Under the pieces are notes generated by a model. That model was not told the origin of the DNA. It did not search any database and was given only the letters and a program-made list of their open reading frames with translations. Source: CALJFL01 sp039964455 (GTDB lineage Bacteria > Pseudomonadota > Gammaproteobacteria > Pseudomonadales > Halieaceae). Taken from it: a DNA stretch of 64,000 nucleotides. The position numbers were made by a program, and so were the translations under genes. The stretch spans positions 620,001 through 684,000 of the forward strand of contig JBDVXK010000012.1 of assembly GCA_039964455.1 (NCBI GenBank). Direction: 5' to 3'. Below are positions 35,165 to 43,697 of this stretch, piece after piece (the first letter of the stretch is position 1; each line of letters starts with the position of its first letter).

Positions 35165-36570
35165 TGCCAGACGATGCAGATTTTAACGCCCGGCTGGAGT
35201 CAGTACTCGCAAGGGAGCTCGAGGATTTTCAAACCTTACTCGACTGTCAGCAACTTACCGCGGGAGCAAGCCAGGAGACCTACAAAATAACCGTAGAGTG
35301 CGCTGCGGGTAAGCGCGAGTTGGCGCTGCGCAGATCACCACCAACACTGACAGGCGACTCTGGCGTGGGCGGAATCAGCCTGTCGGCCGAAGCAAAGTTG
35401 TTCCAACTGGCCGGCGACGCTGGCATACCAGGGCCTGCGGTGCTGTGCGTTCTCAACCCCGATGACGGCCTTGGTGCAGGCTTCCTGATGGAGTGGCTGA
35501 ACGGCGAGACGCTGGGCCAGCGCATTGTTCGCTCCGAAGAGCTTGCTCAGGTCAGATCCACACTGGCACACAGCTGCGGTCAGATCTTGGGGCGCATTCA
35601 TGCGCTGGACTGGCAATCGGCAGGGCTTGAGGAAGACCTGCCAGTGGTAGACCCAGCCACACTGGTTAACGAGACCTGGGCGCTGTACCGGGATCTCAAG
35701 GTCCCCGAACCAATGATCGACTACAGCTGGCGCTGGTTATTGGACAACCTCCCCGCCCAGATCAGCATGCGCCTGGTGCACGGGGATTTTCGCAACGGCA
35801 ATTTGATGGTCACCCCACAGGGTATCAACGCCGTACTGGACTGGGAGCTAGCTCACGTTGGCGACCCGATTCGCGACCTTGGCTGGCTATGCGTCAATTC
35901 CTGGCGCTTCGGTCGCAGCGACCTTCCCGTCGGTGGTTTTGGCCAGATCAGTGATCTTTTGGCAGGTTATAAACAAACTTCAGGGCTGGAGGTCAGCGAT
36001 GAGCAACTGAAGTTCTGGCAGGTATTTGGCTCCTTCTGGTGGGCAGTAACAACGCTGCAAATGGCCAGCACCTGGCGAAGCGGCGAAACTCCCAGCCTGG
36101 AAAGACCGGTAATCGGGCGTCGCTCATCCGAGGCTCAAATGGATTGCGTCAACCTGCTAATCCCGGGACCGGTGCAACCGCCAGAGCCGGCGCCACCGAT
36201 GGCACAAGGAACACAGTTGCCCATGACCGGAGAATTACTGACCGGCGTTATCGATTTCCTGAAGGATGAAGTGGCCTCGTCGCTGGATTCCCGCGGCAGC
36301 TTTCTGGCCAAGGTCTCGGCGAACTCTTTGCAGATCGCGCAACGGGAGCTGACCCTGGGGCCGGCCCTGGCAACAGCAGAGTCGGCACGACTCAGCGCGT
36401 TGACTCAGGCTTCGGCAGGCCTTGATGAATTACGCTGGACACTGGTTGAACAATTGCGCGGTGAATTACCGCTGGCGACACCGGGGCTGGCAGATCATCT
36501 GCGCGCTACTGTCGCCGGACAGCTCGCCATAGACCAGCCACGTTATTCCGCGCTGGTCGCGGGAGATTAA
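35164..36570 (+). CDS. APH-type phosphotransferase fused to a DUF6285-like C-terminal domain
   Basis: About 468 residues. Residues ~30-330 are an aminoglycoside-phosphotransferase-like kinase: GDSGVGGISLSAEAKLFQ (nucleotide loop region), catalytic LVHGDFRNGNLMV and the metal-binding LDWELAHVGDP that replaces DFG. The last ~110 residues (from MTGELLTGVIDFLKDE) look like the small DUF6285 protein often encoded beside such kinases, here fused to it. In the levulinate operon a kinase (LvaA) and a small protein (LvaB) together phosphorylate 4-hydroxyvaleryl-CoA; I suggest this is a single-chain version. Antibiotic resistance is unlikely in this context. The 3' end shares TTAA with the stop of the opposing SDR gene. 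Confidence 0.82.
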   Translation: MPDDADFNARLESVLARELEDFQTLLDCQQLTAGASQETYKITVECAAGKRELALRRSPPTLTGDSGVGGISLSAEAKLFQLAGDAGIPGPAVLCVLNPDDGLGAGFLMEWLNGETLGQRIVRSEELAQVRSTLAHSCGQILGRIHALDWQSAGLEEDLPVVDPATLVNETWALYRDLKVPEPMIDYSWRWLLDNLPAQISMRLVHGDFRNGNLMVTPQGINAVLDWELAHVGDPIRDLGWLCVNSWRFGRSDLPVGGFGQISDLLAGYKQTSGLEVSDEQLKFWQVFGSFWWAVTTLQMASTWRSGETPSLERPVIGRRSSEAQMDCVNLLIPGPVQPPEPAPPMAQGTQLPMTGELLTGVIDFLKDEVASSLDSRGSFLAKVSANSLQIAQRELTLGPALATAESARLSALTQASAGLDELRWTLVEQLRGELPLATPGLADHLRATVAGQLAIDQPRYSALVAGD

Positions 36571-37346
36571 CCGGCCTCGTAAGCCATACCGCCATCGACT
36601 TTGATAACTGCGCCATTGGTGTAACTCGACGCATCACTGGCCAGGTAAAGCGCAGCACCGATGATCTCACCCGGCTCACCCGAGCGACCCATAGGTACAG
36701 CGGCATTCAACTCGGCCTTCACTTCATCGGTCCAGGCCGCTGAAACATCCGTCAGGAAAGGTCCAGGCATGATGCAGTTTGTTCTCACCGCAGGCGCATA
36801 AACCCTGGCCAGTCCCTTGGTGAGATTGTGGACTCCCGCCTTGGCGATCGCATAGGGTAACTCGCTGCCACTGGGGGCTACTGCGGCAGTACTGCTGACA
36901 TTAATGATTGAACCACCATCAGCCGCAGCCATCCTCTCTCCGACAATTGCTGCCAAGCGGTAAGGCCCTGACAAATTAACCCCGATCACCTTGTCCCATA
37001 ACTCCCTTGTCACAGAGCTGAGCGATTCATACAGCGGCGACAATCCCGCATTGTTGACCAGCACATCAATTCGACCAAATTTTTCATAAACAGTATCAAC
37101 AAGACTGTCACAGGCGTCCCAGTCCGCGACATGGCAGGCAATACCTATGCAAGTCTGCCCGGTTTCCTGCGCGATATCGGCTGCAGCCTGATCGCAGGCA
37201 TCCTGTTTGCGAGAGCTGACGACTACAGTTGCGCCGGCCTGCGCAAACGCAGAGCACATGGCGCGGCCCAGTCCCCGGCTGCCACCAGTAACCACGATTA
37301 CCTTGCCATCAAGGTTGAAATGGGCTGCGGTGCTGTTTACATCCAT
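36567..37346 (-). CDS. Short-chain dehydrogenase/reductase
   Basis: 259 residues of the classical SDR type: cofactor loop TGGSRGLG (20-27), NNAG (98-101), catalytic Ser151/152, Tyr165 and Lys169, and the C-terminal IKVDGG end. The residues after strand beta2 (SSRKQDAC) suggest NADPH rather than NADH. It converts a hydroxy- and a keto-group on an unknown, possibly CoA-bound substrate. It faces the APH-kinase gene tail to tail with a 4-bp overlap. An SDR also accompanies the kinase/dehydrogenase pair in the lva operon, though there on the same strand. Confidence 0.88.
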   Translation of the reverse strand: MDVNSTAAHFNLDGKVIVVTGGSRGLGRAMCSAFAQAGATVVVSSRKQDACDQAAADIAQETGQTCIGIACHVADWDACDSLVDTVYEKFGRIDVLVNNAGLSPLYESLSSVTRELWDKVIGVNLSGPYRLAAIVGERMAAADGGSIINVSSTAAVAPSGSELPYAIAKAGVHNLTKGLARVYAPAVRTNCIMPGPFLTDVSAAWTDEVKAELNAAVPMGRSGEPGEIIGAALYLASDASSYTNGAVIKVDGGMAYEAG

Positions 37347-37457
37347 GAGCTACTCTCCGATAACAATTGATGCCGCTGTCGACAGACCTTGGGAAACTGT
37401 CACTTTTCCGCCGAGCAGGGTAGCATATCGCGCGCTGCCCCTCTCCCAAATCGCCGT

Positions 37458-38357
37458 ATGCACGAGGTCCATTTGCAATCACAACCCCGACATTATGAAG
37501 TGCCTCTGCAGGACATTACGCTCAGCGTTCACGAATGGGCGGGGCCAGGCGACCCAATCTTACTGTTGCACGCCACAGGCTTCCACAGCCGCTGCTGGGA
37601 CCAGATCGTGCAGCGACTCCCGGACCGTCATGTATACGCGGTGGATCTGCGCTTTCACGGGGCCAGCACGGGCAAGGGTGACGTGGACTGGGTGCTGATG
37701 GCACACGATATAGAGCAGCTCATCGACCATCTGGATTTGCACAACATTGTCGGCGTAGGCCACAGTCTGGGCGGACACCTGGTCGCCCGGGTTGCCGCTG
37801 AACGAATAGAGAGATTCAAGTCACTGGTACTGATAGACCCCGTGATTCTGCCACGCGACCGTTACGAGACAGCGCCGGAGCTTGCCGAGATGACACCGGA
37901 CATGCATCCGGTGAGCCGGCGCAAAAATCAATGGATAGACAGCGATGAGATGTTTGAGCGCTTTCGCCAGAAACCGCCCTTCAACGGATGGCAGGAAGAC
38001 GTACTAAGGGATTACTGCCGTTACGCACTGGTAGAGGTGCCCGGAGAAAGCTACCTGCAACTTGCCTGCGATCCGCTGCACGAGGCCGCGGTTTACCTGA
38101 ATAAGGCCTGCAACAACAAAATCTACAAGCTGCTTCCCAATCTGGAATTGCCGGTAACGCTTATGCGAGCACCGCCGGTTGAGCGTGCGGCAATAAACCT
38201 GTCAGGTTCCCCCACCTTTCCGGGGCTTATAGATCTGCTGCCACAGGGCAAGGAAATTTACCTGCCACACCTGAGTCATTTCATTCCCATGGAAGATCCC
38301 GACCTGGTGGCCAAAACCATTCTGGAAGCGGCTGCGGCGCAAAACGAGCCTAGCTAG
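37458..38357 (+). CDS. Alpha/beta-hydrolase fold protein
   Basis: About 299 residues. The ATG at 37458 is preferred; a longer frame begins with a TTG at 37389 and has no better ribosome site. Fold signatures are ILLLHATGFHSRCW (oxyanion region), VDLRFHGAST, the nucleophile elbow GVGHSLGGH and a late histidine in LPHLSHFIPMEDP. It resembles the esterases and C-C bond hydrolases of aromatic and terpenoid catabolism. Its stop overlaps that of the opposing Rieske ferredoxin gene (CTAG at 38354-38357). The substrate is unknown. Confidence 0.85.
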   Translation: MHEVHLQSQPRHYEVPLQDITLSVHEWAGPGDPILLLHATGFHSRCWDQIVQRLPDRHVYAVDLRFHGASTGKGDVDWVLMAHDIEQLIDHLDLHNIVGVGHSLGGHLVARVAAERIERFKSLVLIDPVILPRDRYETAPELAEMTPDMHPVSRRKNQWIDSDEMFERFRQKPPFNGWQEDVLRDYCRYALVEVPGESYLQLACDPLHEAAVYLNKACNNKIYKLLPNLELPVTLMRAPPVERAAINLSGSPTFPGLIDLLPQGKEIYLPHLSHFIPMEDPDLVAKTILEAAAAQNEPS

Positions 38358-38674
38358 TCGCTGGCCGCCAGAAGAATATCGTCGCCCTCCACCCGCACTG
38401 GATAGCTTGCCAGTGCTGTCATGGCGGGTCGGGTTAGCGCACTACCATCGCGCACATCAAAGGAACCCCCGTGTAAGGGGCAGAATATTTTCAGGCCCTT
38501 CAGGCGGCCATCACTCAGTCGCGCTTCCGCATGACTGCACAGATTGTCGACTGCAAATACACCCTCGGCGGTGTGGCAGATCAACACCTCGCGATCATCA
38601 AACTCTACACACTGAATATCGCCCTGGGGCAAATCACACAGCGCCGCTACCCAGGTATATTGTTTCTCCTCCAA
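38354..38674 (-). CDS. Rieske-type [2Fe-2S] ferredoxin
   Basis: 106 residues. Cluster ligands Cys46-X-His48 and Cys65-X2-His68 (LCSHAE, FCPLHGGSF). This is the stand-alone ferredoxin of ring-hydroxylating oxygenase systems, shuttling electrons from a reductase to the oxygenase alpha subunit. It is 3 bp downstream of the Rieske alpha gene at 38678-40066 and has its own GGGAGAG ribosome site, so it almost certainly serves that enzyme. It could also serve the second Rieske enzyme or the P450, as no other ferredoxin or reductase gene is nearby. Confidence 0.92.
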   Translation of the reverse strand: MEEKQYTWVAALCDLPQGDIQCVEFDDREVLICHTAEGVFAVDNLCSHAEARLSDGRLKGLKIFCPLHGGSFDVRDGSALTRPAMTALASYPVRVEGDDILLAASD

Positions 38675-38677
38675 AGC

Positions 38678-40066
38678 TCAACTCTCCCTAAGAAATTCGT
38701 CAAGGGTCAGGTGGACCCGGCGTATTCGAGCCTCCTGGTAATTACCCAGCGTCACCCCACCATTCGGGCTGGATTTCATGCCCTGTTGCTGCTGTAACAA
38801 ATTGCTCGTGTCTTCATCGTAAACAGCGCCAAGCCAACCAAGGCCCGGCACCTCCGTGTAGGACTCTTCAATCTCTACCCGCACTGGATCGGGTGGCGCG
38901 GGATGGCTGGCACCGTCGGCCAGCGGCTCCAATATCATCAAATCGAAAATCGCGGTATCCACATCCTCGCCATTGGGGCGGAAGCGATACACCATGGGAA
39001 TGGTGATCCCCGGAAAGAAAAACATATTGGGGAACAGATGATACTCAATAGAGTCCAGCATGATGCTGTCGCTCACTGCCGCAAGGTCCACTCCCCACTT
39101 TTCGCCAAGCAGTTTGCGCAAGTCTGCGGCAGCCACTGCGCGCGCAGTTTCACCGGGCGGCACTTCGTCATGCTCAAGACCGTGTATCGATAATGTTTCA
39201 AGCACCTCATTCTCGGTCAGTGGCGGCGCTCGCCATTTATCGCCCGGATAGTCTGCCAGAGCTTCCGGACTGTAGTTGCCTATGTTGTGGATGAAGCGGG
39301 AAACAAATTTACCGAAAATATCGTACTGGGCATTGGCGCCATTGGGCGCATTGTGGGTCTCGAAATTATGGTAGGCCTCCATGAAGGCTTCCTGGGCCGA
39401 TTTCCAGTTGGCCGGCAGTATCTTCTGTACATGCAACGTTACCTTGCGCCGGTCCAGCGGAAACTGGGCAAAGTGCTCCGGCATAACATCCATGTAGTCG
39501 GCCAGCGGCTTCGCCGTAGGGTCAAGATTGATAAAGACAAACCCTCCCCAGCGCTCACAGCCCACCGACTCCAGGCCATGGGTATCGGCCCCGACATGGG
39601 GAAAGTCCCAGGCCCCGGGGATGTTGTCTACACTGCCGTCCAGATGCCAGGACCAGCCGTGGAAAGGGCAGGTAAAACCCGCGCTATAGCCCGTGCCCTC
39701 ACCAGCAAGGATGCGTGTGCGCCGGTGAGTGCAACTATTGAGAAAAGCCTGAATTGTATCTTCGGCGGAGCGCACCACAATGACCGAATAGGGGCCAATG
39801 TCATAGACATAGGTGTCACCAACATCCTGCACATGCTCCTCACGGCAGGCCCATTGCCAGGTCTTGCTCCACACATCGCGCATCTCGCGATCGAAAAACT
39901 CGCGACTGGTGTAGCGACTGCAGGCGATAATGTCGTCGCCCAGAAAGTCATAGCGGTTATCCAGCAGCGCCTGGGGTGGTGCGACCCGGTCCGCTGTGAG
40001 CGTGTCCGCCACGGTCGGGCCTTTGGCTCTGGCCTGCCCCGGCTGATGTGAGTTGTTATCGGCCAT
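38678..40066 (-). CDS. Rieske non-heme iron oxygenase, large (alpha) subunit
   Basis: 462 residues. Rieske ligands Cys112-X-His114 and Cys133-X2-His136; the first box reads CTHRR rather than the usual CxHRG. The catalytic segment AQEAFMEAYHNFETH gives His233 and His238 as iron ligands and Glu230 at the bridging position. An extended N-terminus (~35 residues) precedes the Rieske domain. It is paired with the ferredoxin 3 bp downstream. Divergent from two SnoaL-like genes, which have the fold of dioxygenase beta subunits. It likely hydroxylates an aromatic or alicyclic ring; the substrate is not known. Confidence 0.9.
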   Translation of the reverse strand: MADNNSHQPGQARAKGPTVADTLTADRVAPPQALLDNRYDFLGDDIIACSRYTSREFFDREMRDVWSKTWQWACREEHVQDVGDTYVYDIGPYSVIVVRSAEDTIQAFLNSCTHRRTRILAGEGTGYSAGFTCPFHGWSWHLDGSVDNIPGAWDFPHVGADTHGLESVGCERWGGFVFINLDPTAKPLADYMDVMPEHFAQFPLDRRKVTLHVQKILPANWKSAQEAFMEAYHNFETHNAPNGANAQYDIFGKFVSRFIHNIGNYSPEALADYPGDKWRAPPLTENEVLETLSIHGLEHDEVPPGETARAVAAADLRKLLGEKWGVDLAAVSDSIMLDSIEYHLFPNMFFFPGITIPMVYRFRPNGEDVDTAIFDLMILEPLADGASHPAPPDPVRVEIEESYTEVPGLGWLGAVYDEDTSNLLQQQQGMKSSPNGGVTLGNYQEARIRRVHLTLDEFLRES

Positions 40067-40195
40067 TGGAGTTTCCCTTCAATTGCGGGCCAACGGTAGA
40101 CTGCCCGCGGTACGTGGTAATACAATCAGGATCGACTGTTTTTTTAGTATGCCCCCGTTTAAGCGGGCAAGGCAAGAGGCCCCGGAGATTTCACT

Positions 40196-40720
40196 ATGAA
40201 CAAAGACACAGGTGCCGTACCGGCACTGGAAGAAGTTGCAGACAGGCTGGCCATTGCCGATGTGCTCTATAGTCACTCCAGAGGACTGGACCGTCTGGAC
40301 GCGGAGCTGCTCAAATCCTGTTACTGGCCCGATGCCGAGGTCGACTATGGCGCCTATAAAGGCAGTGCTCACGAGTTTGCAGAATTCGTTGTGGTGGCCC
40401 TCAAAGAGCAATATACCTTGACCCGGCATTGCCTGAGTAATTCCCTGCCATGCCTCAATCAGGACACCGCCGTAGTCGAAAGCTATGTAGATGCAGCGCA
40501 CCTGCTTCCGGACTCGGATGAATCCATGGCCTTTGCCGGCCGCTACCTCGATCGTCTGGAAAAACGCGGTGATGTTTGGAAGTTACAGCACCGACAGGTA
40601 GTCATGGACTGGTACGGCCCGCAACCGGCCCTGAAAGAAAGCGATAACCCCGCACTCTCGGAACTGTCCCGGGGCGCACATCTGCCCGACGACCCGCTGC
40701 AGCAATTGCTGAACAAATGA
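40196..40720 (+). CDS. SnoaL-like (NTF2-fold) protein, first of a tandem pair
   Basis: 174 residues. The N-terminal segment ADRLAIADVLYSHSRGLDR followed by CYWPDAEVDYG is typical of SnoaL_4 domain proteins, cone-shaped NTF2 folds that act as isomerases, dehydratases or dioxygenase beta-type subunits. GGAG precedes the ATG. It is divergent from the Rieske alpha/ferredoxin pair and 18 bp before a related gene. The two share the SRGLDRLD motif and the same length, suggesting duplication or a heteromeric complex. Function is unassigned. Confidence 0.82.
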   Translation: MNKDTGAVPALEEVADRLAIADVLYSHSRGLDRLDAELLKSCYWPDAEVDYGAYKGSAHEFAEFVVVALKEQYTLTRHCLSNSLPCLNQDTAVVESYVDAAHLLPDSDESMAFAGRYLDRLEKRGDVWKLQHRQVVMDWYGPQPALKESDNPALSELSRGAHLPDDPLQQLLNK

Positions 40721-40738
40721 ACTGACTGGACGCTTATT

Positions 40739-41263
40739 ATGGATGACAAGATTATCACCCTGCTGGCCAAGCAGGAGATTTACGAACTGGCCTGCCGTTA
40801 CAGCCGCGGCCTGGACCGACTGGATCGTGACCTCCTGCTATCGGTTTTTCACGCCGACGGCTGGTGTGAATACGGCTTCAGTAATTGCGTTCCCGAGGAA
40901 TTTGTAGATTTCGCCATCGGCGCACTGGAAAGCCACGCGGCCAATCAGCATATGGTTGGCAATGTGCTCATCGACGTAGTTGGCGACGAGGCATTTGGCG
41001 AGGTGTACTTTAACGCCTATCACAAGATAAAAACCGACGACGGCTTTGAGGATGTGATCATTGCCGGGCGCTACATGGACCGCTACGAATGCCGCGACGG
41101 TGTTTGGAAAATGGCCTATCGCAGCGAGCGTGTGGACTGGAGCCGCACGGAGCCGACCCACGATAGCTACTTCGACCAGGCACCAGATTGCCTGCGCGGA
41201 GAACGCGGCACGGACGCCGTTTATCAACGCGACAACCGTTTTCGCCCGGTAAAAGTCGGCTAA
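40739..41263 (+). CDS. SnoaL-like (NTF2-fold) protein, second of a tandem pair
   Basis: 174 residues, related to the preceding gene (YSRGLDRLDRDLLLSVFHAD, WCEYG) but clearly diverged. The VWKMAYRSERVDWSR region near the end is the typical last strand of the fold. It probably works in the same complex or pathway as its neighbour and the divergent Rieske enzyme. It ends 42 bp before the opposing SDR gene; the GC-rich interval has at most a weak hairpin. Confidence 0.82.
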   Translation: MDDKIITLLAKQEIYELACRYSRGLDRLDRDLLLSVFHADGWCEYGFSNCVPEEFVDFAIGALESHAANQHMVGNVLIDVVGDEAFGEVYFNAYHKIKTDDGFEDVIIAGRYMDRYECRDGVWKMAYRSERVDWSRTEPTHDSYFDQAPDCLRGERGTDAVYQRDNRFRPVKVG

Positions 41264-41305
41264 AAGGGGCTGGCCACTTTAGCCGCTCCCTTCGCTCTTC
41301 ATCCG

Positions 41306-42124
41306 TTAGCTGCGGCGCTGCCCCGCGTGCAACAAGATTTCGGCCTGCTCTGAGTGAAACGCTGCTGGCGAACCGCCGGTGGTTTCACCGGCATCGATAA
41401 CCAGGGTATGACCTGTCATGTAGCGAGAGTCTTCACTGAGCGCAAACAGGATGGCATTGGCTATATCTTCAGGCATACAGGCAAAACCCAGCGGTGATGA
41501 CGCTGCAATACTTTCGGTTATGGCCGCAGTATCGTTACCTGCCAGAGCGGCAGTCATCGCTGTAACCGTTCCCCCGGGCGCTATCGCATTCACCCGGATA
41601 CCCAGCCCGGACAACTCACTTGCCGCCGATTTGGTGATGCCAACGACACCGTGCTTGGCCATGCTGTAAACGTGCGGGCCCAGGCCACCCATCACCCCGG
41701 CGGTGCTGGACATCGATACAATGGAACCTTTGCCATGCGCCTGCATAGCACGCGCCGCATGCTTGATTCCCAGGAAGACCGCTCGCGCCAGAATAGACAT
41801 GGTGTGATCAAACGCTTCCACCGGCGTATCCATGATAGAGCCCACCGCACCAACAATGCCCGCATTGTTAACCATACCGGTGAGGGGGCCAAGATCGGAT
41901 TCAGCAGTAGCGACTGCACTTGCGATAGCGTCCTCGCTGGTGACATCAGTGAGGTGAAAGCGCACCGCGTCGCCCAGTTCCTGCGCCAACGCCTGCCCGC
42001 GCTCTTCCTGTAAATCGGCGATCACAGCGCGACCACCCTCCGCCACGATGCCACGCACCGTTGCCTCACCAATGCCACTGGCACCACCTGTCACCACTAC
42101 ACACGCGTCATCGAATCTCGCCAT
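41306..42124 (-). CDS. Short-chain dehydrogenase/reductase
   Basis: 272 residues, classical SDR: TGGASGIG (12-19), Asp37 after strand beta2 pointing to NAD(H), NNAG (86-89), Ser139/140, Tyr153 and Lys157. With NAD preference it probably oxidises an alcohol, for instance a hydroxyl introduced by the nearby Rieske or P450 enzymes. It has ~15 extra residues at the C-terminus. It is transcribed alone, divergent from the P450 gene at 42287. Confidence 0.88.
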   Translation of the reverse strand: MARFDDACVVVTGGASGIGEATVRGIVAEGGRAVIADLQEERGQALAQELGDAVRFHLTDVTSEDAIASAVATAESDLGPLTGMVNNAGIVGAVGSIMDTPVEAFDHTMSILARAVFLGIKHAARAMQAHGKGSIVSMSSTAGVMGGLGPHVYSMAKHGVVGITKSAASELSGLGIRVNAIAPGGTVTAMTAALAGNDTAAITESIAASSPLGFACMPEDIANAILFALSEDSRYMTGHTLVIDAGETTGGSPAAFHSEQAEILLHAGQRRS

Positions 42125-42286
42125 AAAGCTTTTCTCCCGGTCCGTTAATAAATTTTTCTAGTGAGGCATGGGGGAGCTCGTTCTGGCTGCACCCGACTCA
42201 CTGCCAAGCCTTGATTCAGCATAGCCGAAAAACAGGTCGTGTGGACTGTTTTCTACCCGCTTCAGATAATCTACACTGAGTGGACT

Positions 42287-43636
42287 ATGAATAACAAAAC
42301 TCCCAATCATTTCAGCGGCCCCGCCAGCTGCCCCTTCTCCCTTGAAGATGTCGACCTGTTCGGCCCGGGCTCACAGGAACACTGGTATGAGGCATATGCC
42401 ATTCTGCACGAACAATCACCGGTGCTACCCCTGCCCGGGCAAGGGCTGGAAGCCAGCAGGGACGCCTTTGTGCTGACACGGCATGAAGATATTGAACAAG
42501 TCGTAAAAGACCCCGAGCGATTTACCCCGATCATGAGCCTGTCGGTAGAGCAGATGCAGGCCCTGCACGATCGCGGCGAGCCACGACCGCAGGATTCCGC
42601 ACGCTTCGATATCGCGCTGGAATCCGCTCGCACCCTGCGACCTACCATCGATCTGTGGCGTGCACATCGCAAGGAACTGACAGACCCCTGGGTAGGGCCC
42701 GGGGCCAAGCGGCACAGCGCATTGATTACCCGAGTGGTTGACGAACTCATAGACGACTGGATAGACCGGGACGATGGCGACGGCAAAGGCACAGTGGAAT
42801 TCATCCAGGAATTTGCCAAGCCCCTGCCCCAGATCATCATGGCTACCGTGCTGGGTTTCCCGCTGGATGACTTGCCGCAACTGGAAGCCTGGGGCAGCGC
42901 CCTGGTCATCGGTTTCGTGGAAGGAAAGGGCCACCTGAATATCCTGGACGAGAAGGATGCAGCACGGCAGACCGCGCGTGTAGCCGGCTTCGGCGAATAC
43001 ATCATGCAGACGGTCACCGACAAGCGAGCCAATCCCGCTGATGACATGATCAGCGACCTGATCAGCATGCGCTACCAGGCACTGGACCGTCTACTCACGG
43101 ACGATGAAATAGTCGGTATTGTCTACATGATGATTCTGGGTGGACTGGAAACCACACAGTACGCGCTTGAGGAAGGCGCGCAATTGCTGTGCGAGGACCC
43201 GGCACTGTTCGATACCTTGCGAGCGCAACCCGATAAAGTGCGGGCCTTCACCGAGGAATGCCTGCGCCTGCGCGCGCCAACCCAGGGATTATCCACTCGA
43301 ATGACAACCCGCGACGAGGTCTTTCAGGGGGTCGAGGTTCCCGCAGGTTCGGTGCTACATATTCGCTTTGGCGCGGGCAACGTCGACCCCAAACAGTACA
43401 GCTGCCCTTACGAGATTGATCTGGAGCGCAAGGCGCTGGGCAATCACCTCAGCTTTTCCCAGGGCCCGAGAACTTGCCCTGGCGCCGGCATCTCAAGACT
43501 GGAGCAGGTTATCGCCTGGGATCGACTACTGGCTCGCCTGGGCAGTATGGAGTACGCCCCCGGCAACAGCTTCGAGCACCAGAGCGGCATCATGCTGGGC
43601 ACGCTGGCACTGTCGCTGAGATTCAGCAAGGCCTGA
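42287..43636 (+). CDS. Cytochrome P450
   Basis: About 449 residues, soluble bacterial class. I chose the ATG at 42287 (MNNKTPNHF); a GTG at 42239 adds 16 unlikely residues. The I-helix oxygen-activation motif is GGLETT, the ExxR pair appears in FTEECLRLRAP, and the heme thiolate is Cys397 in FSQGPRTCPGAG, with Ser in place of the usual Gly early in the loop. It hydroxylates a hydrophobic substrate using electrons from a ferredoxin. No dedicated 2Fe-2S or 3Fe-4S ferredoxin is next to it. It heads a likely two-gene operon with the ABM protein. Confidence 0.92.
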   Translation: MNNKTPNHFSGPASCPFSLEDVDLFGPGSQEHWYEAYAILHEQSPVLPLPGQGLEASRDAFVLTRHEDIEQVVKDPERFTPIMSLSVEQMQALHDRGEPRPQDSARFDIALESARTLRPTIDLWRAHRKELTDPWVGPGAKRHSALITRVVDELIDDWIDRDDGDGKGTVEFIQEFAKPLPQIIMATVLGFPLDDLPQLEAWGSALVIGFVEGKGHLNILDEKDAARQTARVAGFGEYIMQTVTDKRANPADDMISDLISMRYQALDRLLTDDEIVGIVYMMILGGLETTQYALEEGAQLLCEDPALFDTLRAQPDKVRAFTEECLRLRAPTQGLSTRMTTRDEVFQGVEVPAGSVLHIRFGAGNVDPKQYSCPYEIDLERKALGNHLSFSQGPRTCPGAGISRLEQVIAWDRLLARLGSMEYAPGNSFEHQSGIMLGTLALSLRFSKA

Positions 43637-43697
43637 CGGGCAGCCACGAGCAATATCCCGAGAAAACATCAATCTGATCACCACCAAGGAGTGATAG

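Noticed and set aside
39287..40051. Plus-strand 254-codon frame
   Set aside because: Antisense to the Rieske oxygenase gene with intact cluster and iron motifs; a by-product of GC-rich codon use.
41264..41305. Possible bidirectional terminator between SnoaL-like and SDR genes
   Set aside because: The GGGGC/GCTCCC pairing is broken and there is no T run.
42307..43068. Minus-strand 253-codon frame
   Set aside because: Antisense to the P450 gene; Ser/Arg-rich and without family features.
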